A stretch of 64,000 nucleotides of DNA from Ectothiorhodospiraceae bacterium BW-2 (GTDB lineage Bacteria > Pseudomonadota > Gammaproteobacteria > Thiohalomonadales > Thiohalomonadaceae). The translations under genes were made by a program, and so were the position numbers. The stretch covers positions 310,001 to 374,000 of the forward strand of contig CP032507.1 of assembly GCA_008375315.1 (NCBI GenBank), written 5' to 3'. Of the stretch, positions 20,445 through 28,326 are shown in pieces. Below the pieces are notes generated by a model. The model was not told where the DNA came from. It made no database searches and saw only the letters and a list, made by a program, of their open reading frames with translations. Position 1 is the stretch's first letter, and the number at the start of each line of letters is the position of its first letter.

Positions 20445-21212
20445 ATGGCCTTTGGTGAACAGGTAGCCGGTTACGATCAGCCAGTTTTAAACGAACGCGA
20501 GGTCCGTGCCGGTGCCGGAATCCTCTTTTTTATCTCGATGGTGGTCTTCTGGGGAGCGTGGTATGCCGATCTGATGCTGCCGGCGCAGATGATGATTATT
20601 GCATTTTTTATCGATTTTGTGCTTCGGGTGGTAACTCCGCGCTACGCACCGACTCTAATCCTCGGTCGTTTAGTGGTGGCGCATCAGACACCTGAGTACA
20701 CCGCAGCAGCACCGAAGCGCTTTGCATGGTGGATCGGCCTCGGGTTAGCGGCCTTTATGCTGGTGACAATGATCTTCATGCAGCAGATGAGCTTTCTAAA
20801 TTTTGCGGTTTGTGGCATCTGTATCGCACTGCTGTTTATGGAGTCATCATTTGGTATCTGCCTCGGCTGCCTATTCTACAATCGAGTGCTAAAACGCGAG
20901 ATAACCCTCTGCGCCGGTGGTGTGTGTGAGGTGCGACAGCGGCAACCAATCCAACAGGTGACAATCCCCCAGTGGCTCATGCTAATCGCCTTTGGTATTG
21001 CGTTAACGGCAATCACCCAAGTGATGAGCGATCCCCACCGACACCCTATGCAACACAACGGTGCTAACCATGAGTTTATGCAGCAGCTGCGTGGACAAGG
21101 AGGTGACCAAGAGAAGAGTGATGCGGTGAGTGATGAGCTCTCTAATCCGTCGCTAGCCGCGCCGGTGGAGCAAGAACAGCCGCTGCCCCACCCCCACCAC
21201 TCCCACCATTAG
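20445..21212 (+). CDS. DUF4395 family membrane protein
   Basis: Four hydrophobic spans in the first 160 residues, with 'FIDFVLRVVTPRYAPTLILGR' and the family hallmark 'ESSFGICLGCLFYNRVL' (two cysteines near the membrane). A further span follows at about residues 178-195. The C-terminal 60 residues are hydrophilic and end in a histidine-rich tail (PHPHHSHH) that could bind metal. DUF4395 proteins often occur with rhodanese or thiosulfate-related genes; none is seen here. Start has the site AAGAGGATAGAGACG. Confidence 0.8.
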   Translation: MAFGEQVAGYDQPVLNEREVRAGAGILFFISMVVFWGAWYADLMLPAQMMIIAFFIDFVLRVVTPRYAPTLILGRLVVAHQTPEYTAAAPKRFAWWIGLGLAAFMLVTMIFMQQMSFLNFAVCGICIALLFMESSFGICLGCLFYNRVLKREITLCAGGVCEVRQRQPIQQVTIPQWLMLIAFGIALTAITQVMSDPHRHPMQHNGANHEFMQQLRGQGGDQEKSDAVSDELSNPSLAAPVEQEQPLPHPHHSHH

Positions 21213-21310
21213 AATCTCAAGGGCCCCCTTCTCTGGTAATAGTCGGAAAAACTCTCTCTGTCGGGTTCTATAGAGTTAAGAGGTTTTAATTTTTCCGTCT
21301 CTGTTTAAAA

Positions 21311-21748
21311 TTATAGCCCATTTTTCGTCATTGAAAATAATTTCAATAAAGCGACCATCAACCAAGCTGGAGCCCTCCCCGCCCGCACCATTGCCAAATT
21401 GACACTCTGACCGGTCGCATCAAACAGCTCTGCCACCCCCCTCCCGTAGCGGTCAGTATCATGGCGTTTCAGGGTAACTTCAGTGCCAATAATCCCCCGC
21501 AAGTGATCCCGACTCTGTTTGCCCCACGGTTTCTGCCCCATTTCGGGGGTGTCAATGCAGTAGAAGCGGGTTTTGATCGTCTCGCCGTTGCAGTTCAGGG
21601 GGGTGGTGTCGCCATCATAGACCGATTTCACGCGGCACGATTGAGGCGCTGTGGCCGGTAACAGTAGCGAGCAGGTGTTGAGCCACGGGGCGATGAGACC
21701 AGTTAGGGCAACAAGCCAGAAAAGGGTCAGACGGGAGCGGTTTGCCAT
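21311..21748 (-). CDS. Thermonuclease (SNase)-like exported nuclease, C-terminus altered
   Basis: An N-terminal signal-like hydrophobic segment (residues about 8-32) is followed by a staphylococcal-nuclease core: RVKSVYDGDTTPLNC, KTRFYCIDTPEMGQKPWGKQSRDHL and HDTDRYGRGVAELF, keeping the catalytic arginine/glutamate residues of the family. The usual continuation after NLAMVRAG (a Y-rich helix) is missing. Instead the frame runs into unrelated sequence, so the last 20 residues are probably the result of a deletion. The nuclease may be impaired. Confidence 0.75.
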   Translation of the reverse strand: MANRSRLTLFWLVALTGLIAPWLNTCSLLLPATAPQSCRVKSVYDGDTTPLNCNGETIKTRFYCIDTPEMGQKPWGKQSRDHLRGIIGTEVTLKRHDTDRYGRGVAELFDATGQSVNLAMVRAGRAPAWLMVALLKLFSMTKNGL

Positions 21749-21775
21749 TGAGATAGCTCTAAACCACTTACTGTG

Positions 21776-22096
21776 TCATGCAAGCGGGCGTTGTCGGATA
21801 TGGGTTCGGTCAACAGTGGTAAATTTCCCTTCCAATACCGCCGGCTCTTGCGGGGTTTGCGGCGCAAAACGCAAATAGACAACACCGGCAGGCTGTGGCA
21901 GGCGGTAACGAAATACCAATTCACCATAATCCCGATCAAAGGTGACAATAACTCTTTGCTCCCGGTGCGCCAAAGCCATCACTTCTTCATCACGACTGCC
22001 CGGCGAGTGCTCTTTAATCGCCAAGACATCGTGTCCCGCTGCCTTAAGTTCGCGGATGGTCGTCAGGGGGATGTTTTCGTTTAACAACCAGCGCAT
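21776..22096 (-). CDS. DUF5615 PIN-like toxin
   Basis: A 106-residue PIN-like protein: MRWLLNENIP (first acidic position), LKAAGHDVLAIKEHSPGSRDEEVMALAHREQRVIVTFDRDYGEL and a beta-strand tail. DUF5615 proteins are ribonuclease-type toxins paired with DUF433 antitoxins. The upstream DUF433 frame overlaps its start by one base, the usual pairing, but that antitoxin has lost its own start (see next entry). Confidence 0.85.
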   Translation of the reverse strand: MRWLLNENIPLTTIRELKAAGHDVLAIKEHSPGSRDEEVMALAHREQRVIVTFDRDYGELVFRYRLPQPAGVVYLRFAPQTPQEPAVLEGKFTTVDRTHIRQRPLA

Positions 22097-22299
22097 CAGG
22101 CAGCCGTTTGGGTGATGTAGATGGTCTCTTCGCGTAAAATTTCAGCGCTAAAGGCAAACACGGCTAACAGCGTCTGATGGTTCAGTTGGGGGTAGTTATC
22201 AAGAATTTGTTCTTCTGTCCAACCGGCTGCAAACAGGCTCAGTAAGAAATCGACCGATAGCCGGGTTCCTTTGACAATGGGCTTGCCCGCTAAATCGCC
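22096..22299 (-). pseudogene. DUF433 antitoxin, N-terminus lost
   Basis: The frame GKPIVKGTRLSVDFLLSLFAAGWTEEQILDNYPQL is the DUF433 core, ending TGA overlapping the toxin ATG. Upstream, the frame is closed by a TGA at 22300 with no ATG, GTG or TTG start between. The missing first residues (usually about 12) have been replaced by an unrelated coiled-coil fragment in another frame. Expression would need frameshifting or a non-standard start. Confidence 0.8.
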
Positions 22300-22442
22300 T
22301 CAACCGCGCCTCTGACGGCGGTTAACTCCTCGCCCATCACCACCACGCTGCCGCTCATGCTATCGACGGCGCGGCTCATCTGGCTGACGGTGGTGGTCAT
22401 GGTCTCAATCGAGCGGGTAATTGCGGCCATATTGTGCTGCAT
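22290..22442 (-). other. Short helical fragment of unknown origin
   Basis: A 50-codon open stretch, methionine-, serine- and threonine-rich and predicted helical (TRSIETMTTTVSQMSRAVDSM). It overlaps both the end of the ADP-ribosylglycohydrolase frame and the headless antitoxin. It looks like a piece of a larger coiled-coil protein left at a recombination junction. Confidence 0.4.
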
Positions 22443-23274
22443 TGCGGGTCGGTACAGCCTCTAAGCCATATACCGCACCCAAAAGTGCACCACAAATAGC
22501 CGCATTAGTATCGGTGTCGCCACCCTGCATAACCGTGTCGATAATCCCCTCTTCCAAAGAGGGCGCACTGAGCAGCTGCCATAATGCATTGTGCCACGCT
22601 ATCATGACCCATCCCATATGACTTTGATAATCCTGAACCGGTATCCGGGCCGCCTTTTCGGTGACCTCTGTCACCTCTGCGGGCAAATCCCACTGCCGTG
22701 CCCAACGAGTAATCTGCTCATAGAGATCAGCACCAGTTGAACCCGATTCAATAGCTGTAGCAATAGCCGCCACATAGAGCTGATTTATGGCAACACAGTT
22801 AGCATGGGGGTGAGTTAGCGCTGCATCGGCAGCCGCCCAGGCACAACGCTGGGTTAAGGGGGTACCTACTGCAACAATGCCAAGAGGAGAAGCTCGCATA
22901 AGCGCTCCGTTCGCCTGACTATCGTGGTTAGGATCACCTGTCAGGGCACGAACAGTTGTGAAGCCGATGTCAAAAGGCTGACTTTGGTACCATCTTTGGT
23001 AGTGAGTCATCGCCCCTGCAGCAGCGTAGTTTGACTCCTCTAGCAGGGAGTTTACTAAAGCTAACGCCATCTCTGAATCATCAGTCGGTTGACCGGCAAG
23101 GGTATTCCATGTCCCCCCATCGACTAACTCCCGAATCCCCTGCGGATAAGCGTTAGCGATCGTTGCAGCGGTTTGAAATTCAACCAAACTGCCGAGCGAG
23201 TCTCCGGCTAATTGGCCTAACCAGGCCCCCTGAGCCCGTTTAAAAATATGTTCGGATAGTGGAGTTGATCTCAT
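22405..23274 (-). CDS. ADP-ribosylglycohydrolase family protein, C-terminus probably replaced
   Basis: Members remove ADP-ribose from proteins, nucleic acids or small molecules using two metal ions. The motifs are present: GAWLGQLAGDSLGSLVEF, QPTDDSEMAL (first metal aspartates) and MQGGDTDTNAAICGALLGAVYG (second). ATG 23274 follows AAGGAC and is preferred to a longer start. After 'GLEAVP' the reading frame enters the helical fragment at 22290-22442, so the native end is lost. The catalytic residues remain. Confidence 0.85.
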   Translation of the reverse strand: MRSTPLSEHIFKRAQGAWLGQLAGDSLGSLVEFQTAATIANAYPQGIRELVDGGTWNTLAGQPTDDSEMALALVNSLLEESNYAAAGAMTHYQRWYQSQPFDIGFTTVRALTGDPNHDSQANGALMRASPLGIVAVGTPLTQRCAWAAADAALTHPHANCVAINQLYVAAIATAIESGSTGADLYEQITRWARQWDLPAEVTEVTEKAARIPVQDYQSHMGWVMIAWHNALWQLLSAPSLEEGIIDTVMQGGDTDTNAAICGALLGAVYGLEAVPTRNAAQYGRNYPLD

Positions 23275-23510
23275 GCTGTTTGTCCTTAGTTTTACAGGCC
23301 CATCAATTTTCAATACCGTATCGTCTATCAAGTACTGGAAGAAGATAAAGTTATCAAAATAATACGTCTTTGGACGCACTATAAATAAGCATAAGTCAAA
23401 TTAACCCGGACGCTTCGCTGTCGCTCAGCGCCGGTTATTTGCAGTGTTAACAACTCAATAATTCCACTCGCATCACTATAAGAGGATAGCAGTAATAGAC
23501 AATTTCATCG

Positions 23511-24725
23511 TTAAGTCAATCTCTTAAATGTTCGTAATGCTGTTTTTTGCTCCTCTATCCATTTTTGCACAAAATCATAGCTCTCCCGGGTTGGCTCTGC
23601 ATTAAACCGGCACTTCATCTGTCCGATGACTATCTTCCTGCGGGTTAAATCTAGCTCCAGCGTAGCGCGCTGCGGCGACAGAACCTGATAGATATAGCTC
23701 TGCCCCTGCTGTACCCGAACGCTATAGCTACCAACACAGTGGTGCATCACTCGCCCCTCCTCCAGTAGCTCAAAATAGTTCGTAACAGGCCGAATCTTCT
23801 CTGTGCCGGCAATAGGGGGGGGTGGAAAGTTAATCTGCTTGTGCAAAGTCGCCATCTTTTGGTTGTAGTGGCGCACAATCTCGTCATGCAGGGCAATTAA
23901 CTGTTCACTATGTTTTAGCCGGTAGAGTTGCCGCTCCCATATCTCTATCTCCAGCTCTTGTGCCATTCGTACCGCATCGCGCCAGAGAGTCCCAATCCGT
24001 CCCAGCTCCCGTTTTAGCAATATAGTTCGGTCAGCCACTGCGGTCTCGCGGCAACTCCCTCGTAAATGCTGTCTCCAACGCGGATTAAGCGCTTCACAGT
24101 GAAACAGATAGCTCTCAGTGGTCGCGTCAATATCGGTTTGGTGCCGCATAGACTCGCTTTCAGGGTGGTTTAACAGCCGCATAATTTGGTTAATCTCTGT
24201 TTGATCGCCCGCTTGAATGGTCATCTTTTTTAGCAGTTTGACCGCCGATTTCGGGCGCTGTTGCACCCATGGGGCGCATTTTCCGGCTAACAGCTGCAGC
24301 AGCAGTTGGTGCTGTTTTTGGCCTAAATCCCGCTTAATGACATCGGCAAGATCACCCGCTGCCATAGCTACCTGCACCCCCCATAACCAAAACAGCACCG
24401 GATTGTCAACGCATAGCTGTGCCGCAAACGGATGCAGCGCGGTCAGGCGAATCAGTCGATATTGGTGATTGCGAACAGGAGAGATCACCTTACGGATCGG
24501 TTCAGGAATAGTCTGTTGCAGCTTGCCCAACGGTGTCTCAGGCGAGACGGCAGGCCAGAGAATCTTTTTGTTGGGTAAATCGGATAGTCGCATCTCACTG
24601 CCGTCAACCCTTTGGCCTATGACGCTAAATCCCTCTTGCCAGCTGCTAAAGTGCAGTGTCAGCGAATCAAATTCAAACGAAAATTCCCCTTGATCAAGGC
24701 GCTGCTCTGTTCTCACGGGCGTCAT
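23511..24725 (-). CDS. PcfJ-like protein
   Basis: The C-terminal third has the PcfJ signature: 'ELLEEGRVMHHCVGSYSVRVQQGQSYIYQVLSPQRATLEL', including the MHHCVGSY core, followed by 'IGQMKCRFNAEPT'. The first 280 residues are a helical region without a recognised domain. PcfJ was named from a conjugative plasmid (pCF10), but chromosomal homologues have no established function. It is the last gene of a close-packed operon with micro-ORFs, a pseudo-FtsZ and a GGCT fusion. Confidence 0.8.
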   Translation of the reverse strand: MTPVRTEQRLDQGEFSFEFDSLTLHFSSWQEGFSVIGQRVDGSEMRLSDLPNKKILWPAVSPETPLGKLQQTIPEPIRKVISPVRNHQYRLIRLTALHPFAAQLCVDNPVLFWLWGVQVAMAAGDLADVIKRDLGQKQHQLLLQLLAGKCAPWVQQRPKSAVKLLKKMTIQAGDQTEINQIMRLLNHPESESMRHQTDIDATTESYLFHCEALNPRWRQHLRGSCRETAVADRTILLKRELGRIGTLWRDAVRMAQELEIEIWERQLYRLKHSEQLIALHDEIVRHYNQKMATLHKQINFPPPPIAGTEKIRPVTNYFELLEEGRVMHHCVGSYSVRVQQGQSYIYQVLSPQRATLELDLTRRKIVIGQMKCRFNAEPTRESYDFVQKWIEEQKTALRTFKRLT

Positions 24726-24731
24726 ATACGG

Positions 24732-24833
24732 CTACAGCCGTGGAGCCTGATATTGGGTCATAAACTGGTCGACAATGGGCTGTAGTTTCTCATCCAAATA
24801 ACCGCGAGCCCGGCTGGCAATAGCATGTAACAT
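24732..24833 (-). CDS. 33-residue micro-protein upstream of the PcfJ-like gene
   Basis: The frame from ATG 24833 to TAG 24732 encodes 33 residues (starts MLHAIASRARGYLDEKL). It has a strong ribosome-binding site (GGAGAGG, 4 bases upstream) and lies 6 bases before the PcfJ-like start, so it is probably translated. It is predicted amphipathic helix. No family is recognised. Confidence 0.55.
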   Translation of the reverse strand: MLHAIASRARGYLDEKLQPIVDQFMTQYQAPRL

Positions 24834-24924
24834 CGCACCTCTCCTATTAGTCCAAGCCTGATTCTGTTGCAGAGCGTAGAAATTCAGTCATCCAGCGGTT
24901 CGTCTCCTCCTCGTGTGGTGATAA

Positions 24925-25767
24925 CTACAGACCCTTACCCCCATGTCCGACTGTCATTGTGACACGCAGCGAATCTGCCGCCATCGACTCATCAACCAGT
25001 GCACCGATTACCCAAGTGGCCTCATCTCTAAACCAATCAGTCATAATATCGCCGACCTCATTAAACAGCTGCACTCCAACCTCCTTGGGTGTGATAAGAG
25101 TGATAGCAACACCCTCGGCCTCAGTCAGATCATACTCCATTGCCTGAATCATCTGTTCAATCTGTTGCGTGGTTTTCGTGGCCAGATTATCGCCACCGGC
25201 CATGCCGAAGCAGGTCACACCGACTGCAATATACTCCATGATGATTCGGATATCGGCAAAATCGATGCAGATAAAGCCGGGCTTGGTAATGAGTTCAACC
25301 ATCCCTTTAATGCTCCAGTAGAGGATCTCCTGTGGTCGGGTCATAATCGCTAGATTGTCCGAGCTGAGTTTCCGATATACAGGAATGACCGATTGCACAG
25401 ATTCAGGGAGTTTGGCGTACACTGTGGCAAATTGTGCCGGATTATCGACCAGCAGATAGAGGCAGCTGATCGCAGCGTATTTGAGTGCCTTTTCGGTTCG
25501 CTGCTCAATATTGGCTATCTCTTCAACCGTTGAGACGATAATCAGCGCGTCCGGTGGCTCCACTTCGGCTTCACTCGCCCCCAACCGGGGTGCCAACACG
25601 GTGTTACCGATAGTGATCGCTTCACTAAATTCGGTCTCAGCCACGAGGCGTTCAAAACCGAAAATACCCCGCTCAATCACGGCATCGACCATCGTCTCAC
25701 TCTGCTCTCCGGCGGCAATAATATTTAACCACGCCTTTTTCGGTGTCACTTCTGCTAAGGGAAACAT
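24925..25767 (-). CDS. FtsZ-like protein lacking the GTP-binding loops (pseudo-FtsZ)
   Basis: The C-terminal half aligns clearly with FtsZ: GMVELITKPGFICIDFADIRIIM (T7-loop region, residues 155-177, keeping the two catalytic aspartates), then 'GVAITLITPKEVGVQLFNEV' and 'ATWVIGALVDESMAADSLRVTMT'. The N-terminal half keeps the layout of the GTPase domain (LNIIAAGEQSETMVDAVIERGIFGFERLVAET), but loop 1 lacks the GGGGGN element and the tubulin signature GGGTGTG is absent near residues 78-88. So it probably cannot bind GTP but could still present a T7 face to a real FtsZ. The TAG at 24925-24927 is followed in frame by 25 codons to TAA 24847, including NRWMTEFLRSATESG, which resembles the FtsZ C-terminal peptide (IPAFLRKQ). 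Confidence 0.8.
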   Translation of the reverse strand: MFPLAEVTPKKAWLNIIAAGEQSETMVDAVIERGIFGFERLVAETEFSEAITIGNTVLAPRLGASEAEVEPPDALIIVSTVEEIANIEQRTEKALKYAAISCLYLLVDNPAQFATVYAKLPESVQSVIPVYRKLSSDNLAIMTRPQEILYWSIKGMVELITKPGFICIDFADIRIIMEYIAVGVTCFGMAGGDNLATKTTQQIEQMIQAMEYDLTEAEGVAITLITPKEVGVQLFNEVGDIMTDWFRDEATWVIGALVDESMAADSLRVTMTVGHGGKGL

Positions 25768-25783
25768 ACGCTTTGGCCTCTAT

Positions 25784-25876
25784 TCACTCGCTGTCTGAAA
25801 ATTGGTTCAACTCATCCACCCTCTGCTCCAGTTGGGCAATATCCTCTCTGACTAACTCCCGCGCACGGGTTAGCAT
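25784..25876 (-). CDS. 30-residue micro-protein upstream of pseudo-FtsZ
   Basis: ATG 25876 to TGA 25784 encodes an acidic amphipathic helix (RARELVREDIAQLEQRVDEL). It sits 11 bases after the GGCT-fusion stop and 16 bases before the pseudo-FtsZ start, with a GGGGAG site upstream. The spacing pattern supports translation. It has a heptad-like arrangement and might bind a partner by coiled coil; that is inference. Confidence 0.5.
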   Translation of the reverse strand: MLTRARELVREDIAQLEQRVDELNQFSDSE

Positions 25877-25887
25877 CACACACTCCC

Positions 25888-26685
25888 CTACAGTTGATGA
25901 TAGCGATAGCCGGCTTCAATGTGACCCCGATAAGCCGGTGTGGGTTCAGCCCCTTCAATCAATTGTTCCGGTTGAGCGATATAGACCTGTGCAAACTCAA
26001 TGGCCGGATTTTCGCTGTAAAACGGCAGAGCAATGCGCCGGTAGTGGTTGGGAACCCCTTCATACCCATCCAGAGTGGCCATCTGCTCCCGGCTTAACCG
26101 GTAGGCCACCGCCGGACACCGTTTATTCGCGTCATGGCCGATATTGGCGTAACAATTGCCGGACGAATGGCTGGCTGCTTTATTAAAACGCAGTGTAAAT
26201 CCGGGCAGCACTCCCGCCTGCCACTCAGTAACCGTGCCAACCCGATCCATTAGTCGATTAGGATCGAGATTGGAGCCATAGGCGACCACCCATTGCTCAT
26301 CGCTCTGCTGTTCCAACAGATAGCGGCGGTAATCGCCACACCCGATTGCGGTTTTCCCCGCAACCGAACAGTTGTAGCGATACAGCTCAACCGTGTGAAT
26401 GGATCCGTCAGCCAACAGCGTCGCTTCAGTTTGCTGACGCAGATAGTGCGAGCTGGCAGGGTGTGTCGGGTTAACCCCCTCAATCTGATCCAGTTGTTGC
26501 AGAGTCGCCTCATTGACTCGATAGATTTCACCGACAATGGATTGCTGACCGGCTAACAGACCGGGAAAGTAGCCTAAATCGAATAACTCGCCGTTAACTG
26601 TCGCCAGACCGAGGTAGTCGCCCGTCTTGAGAGCCGAGTGTAAATTCAAACCGCGTAGTAGCGTGCCATAGACAAATATCACCAT
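25888..26685 (-). CDS. Tandem gamma-glutamylcyclotransferase-like (GGCT/AIG2) fusion
   Basis: Two GGCT-type barrels are fused. The N-terminal one (residues about 1-115) opens with VIFVYGTLLRGLNLHSAL and has GEIYRVNEATLQQLDQIEG. The second (about 128-265) opens with VVAYGSNLDPNRLMDRVG and has 'CPAVAYRLSREQMATLDGYEG', where the conserved acidic residue of the family is kept. Single domains are the norm. Members cleave gamma-glutamyl peptides with 5-oxoproline release, but many have unknown substrates. ATG 26685 has AGGAG 6 bases upstream and is preferred to ATG 26703. Confidence 0.82.
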   Translation of the reverse strand: MVIFVYGTLLRGLNLHSALKTGDYLGLATVNGELFDLGYFPGLLAGQQSIVGEIYRVNEATLQQLDQIEGVNPTHPASSHYLRQQTEATLLADGSIHTVELYRYNCSVAGKTAIGCGDYRRYLLEQQSDEQWVVAYGSNLDPNRLMDRVGTVTEWQAGVLPGFTLRFNKAASHSSGNCYANIGHDANKRCPAVAYRLSREQMATLDGYEGVPNHYRRIALPFYSENPAIEFAQVYIAQPEQLIEGAEPTPAYRGHIEAGYRYHQL

Positions 26686-26708
26686 TCTCTTCTCCTCATT
26701 CATCGTAG

Positions 26709-26930
26709 TTATAGCGCTGCCGTAAAGCCAATCGACTGTAGTTTCGGTCCCGGTTTAACGGCGCACTCCTTTTTCAGCCCCTGATAAAGAACTTCGTTAG
26801 TCGAGCAGATGAAAATGCTGTCAAACTGCTCCTCATCCAGTAGCAGCACCGCCTCGTCCTGCTCTGCCTGTTGAAACATCTGCGCGATGGCCTGTTCGCT
26901 CTCGCCGACATAGTAACCCCTGCTCCAGTG
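26709..26930 (-). pseudogene. Relic of an AAA+ ATPase with internal deletions
   Basis: Reading toward lower coordinates the frame shows YYVGESEQAIAQMFQQAEQ, then the Walker B VLLLDE, then directly EQFDSIFICSTN (sensor 1), then LKKECAVKPG...IGF, the usual C-terminus of this AAA type. The stretches between these landmarks (about 40 and 60 residues in relatives) and the whole P-loop region are missing. Its stop is 23 bases upstream of the GGCT-fusion start, so it was probably the first gene of the same operon. Confidence 0.7.
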
Positions 26931-27179
26931 TGGAGTCCGAGCTGTTTAGCACTGGGGGTGACCTTATCGGAAGTGTTGTTCATTTTCATAAATAAGGACA
27001 TTATCGCTCTCCTGTTGGCTCTGGCAATGGTGGGAGTATAGCCGGTTATGCGCCAGAAAAAAGAGTTCAGCCAACGCTATAAGACACTATTTGTCGCATT
27101 GTGTTACAGTAAGCGCAACAATCCGGCTTGCGGCTGATAAACTTTTTAAACGACCATCTCTTCCGGTAATCCACGGCGT

Positions 27180-27208
27180 GTAGGGGCGGGTTTCAAACCC
27201 GCCCCTAC
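27180..27208. repeat. GC-rich hairpin repeat
   Basis: GTAGGGGCGGGTTT and AAACCCGCCCCTAC pair around one C (29 bases). A near-identical copy is at 52569-52597, and the end of a third (CCTACGAAACC) at about 61846. There is no T-run after it, so it is a dispersed repeat rather than a terminator. Confidence 0.75.
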
Positions 27209-27217
27209 GAAACCCGG

Positions 27218-27329
27218 GTCTTGTTCATCGTCTCGTCACCCTCATGAGGCATGATTCCCTCGCCTTCCCTCTCCGCCACTCCTAGTGGGAAGGGGGTGGA
27301 GGGGAGCTGACGAAGAGATGAACAAGGCC
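27218..27329. repeat. Short non-autonomous element with IS-like inverted ends
   Basis: About 112 bp, with ends matching the TIR of the 52.7-kb insertion sequence in 17-19 positions, and an interior containing ACCCTCATGAGGCATGA and CCTCGCCTTCCCTCTCC. Closely similar interiors occur at 52610-52727 and 61858-61940. Confidence 0.75.
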
Positions 27330-27361
27330 AACCCCCTCTTGTTATCCCCTACAATTAAACC

Positions 27362-28060
27362 ATGAGCAACGCATCTCCCCTCCCCTTGTCACCCCAGCGC
27401 CGATGCCAATGGCATCGCCTGTTCGGGCTGAGGGTACAAGAGCCATTTCACGATAGCCCCTACCGAGTTGAGGTAGAGATCGATGTCGCCAAGGTGCCAC
27501 AATTTCTCGATGTGGTAGTGGAGCAGTGTGAGGCGAGAGATTGGGCGGGAGCCAATACGCTACCCGATGGGTTGCAGCCGTTGCGTCCCCACAACCTGAT
27601 TACCTTTAAATCGCACCATGAATCGCTCAGCGACTGGTCGGTCAAAGAGTTAGTCGGCTACTATGTCAGCTACCGCAAACAGCTCAGCGAAAGTGGCAAA
27701 CGCCCACCCTAGTCCGATTTCGGACTCTATGCGGTCAGCCACCACTACCCGCAGAATCTGTCGGCTTATCTCAGTGCAGGCAATAAGCCGGGGCTCTACC
27801 GCCTTAGCTGGGGCAGTGATACAATCACACTCATTGTTCTGACTCAAATCGCTACCGAACCGCATAACGATTTGTGGCATCTCTTTAGCCACCAAGCCGA
27901 GCGGGTTCGGCAGGCGAGCCAGCGTTATCGCCAACATCGTAGCGAAATCGCCTATGGCGTGATACAGCAGTTATTGGAAATCTACAGCGAGGAGGAGCCT
28001 GAGATGGCCTATACCCTAGAACAGTTTACTAGCGAACAATTTAAGCGAAGAGGATTTGCA
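27362..28060 (+). pseudogene. Conserved hypothetical protein interrupted by an in-frame TAG and truncated
   Basis: The first part (116 codons) has 'PYRVEVEIDVAKVPQFLDVVV' and 'HNLITFKSHHESLSDWSVKELVGYYVSYRKQLS'. After TAG 27710-27712 the same frame continues with homologous sequence (SDFGLYAVSHHYPQNLSAYL, 'LWHLFSHQAERVRQA', 'MAYTLEQFTSEQFKRR') before running into unrelated DNA near 28055. I recognise the family from cyanobacteria and Thiotrichales, where it is about 230 residues and unnamed. One short relic of the same family lies at 38393-38440. Confidence 0.65.
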
Positions 28061-28128
28061 GACACTGCTCTAGCGGTTGCAACAGAGAAAGCAGGAGAAT
28101 ATCCAAAAGCACTAAGGGGGAGAATGGG

Positions 28129-28326
28129 AGCGAACATCCCAAACGAACCGTCATTTTTGTCGGTGATTTTATCGACCAAGGTCCGAGTCAGCAGGAAGTT
28201 ATCCATATCGTCAAGCCGATGGTCGAAGCAGGCCACGCGCTGGCCATTATGGGTAACCATGGGTTTAACGCCCTCGCCTAGCACACTTTTGATGAGCAGC
28301 ATGACGATTTCCTCCGTCCCCATTAG
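28129..28326 (+). pseudogene. Metallophosphoesterase fragment
   Basis: The frame reads RTVIFVGDFIDQGPSQQEV (metal-binding GD...D), then HALAIMGNHGFNALA, corresponding to the GNHE motif with the glutamate replaced by glycine. TAG at 28279 is followed in frame by HTFDEQHDDFLRPH, which also fits the family, and then another TAG. Both ends of the gene are missing. It is joined directly to the truncated gene upstream and overlaps the start of the acylphosphatase gene. Confidence 0.7.

Larger units (their letters stand above)
27002..27361. other. Intergenic repeats: hairpin and short non-autonomous element
   Basis: Bases 27180-27208 form a perfect stem (GTAGGGGCGGGTTT with its complement). A short element with ends TTGTTCATCGTCTCGTCA and GACGAAGAGATGAACAAGGCC follows at 27218-27329. 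The same pair, in the same order, occurs at 52569-52727. No gene is seen. Confidence 0.75.
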
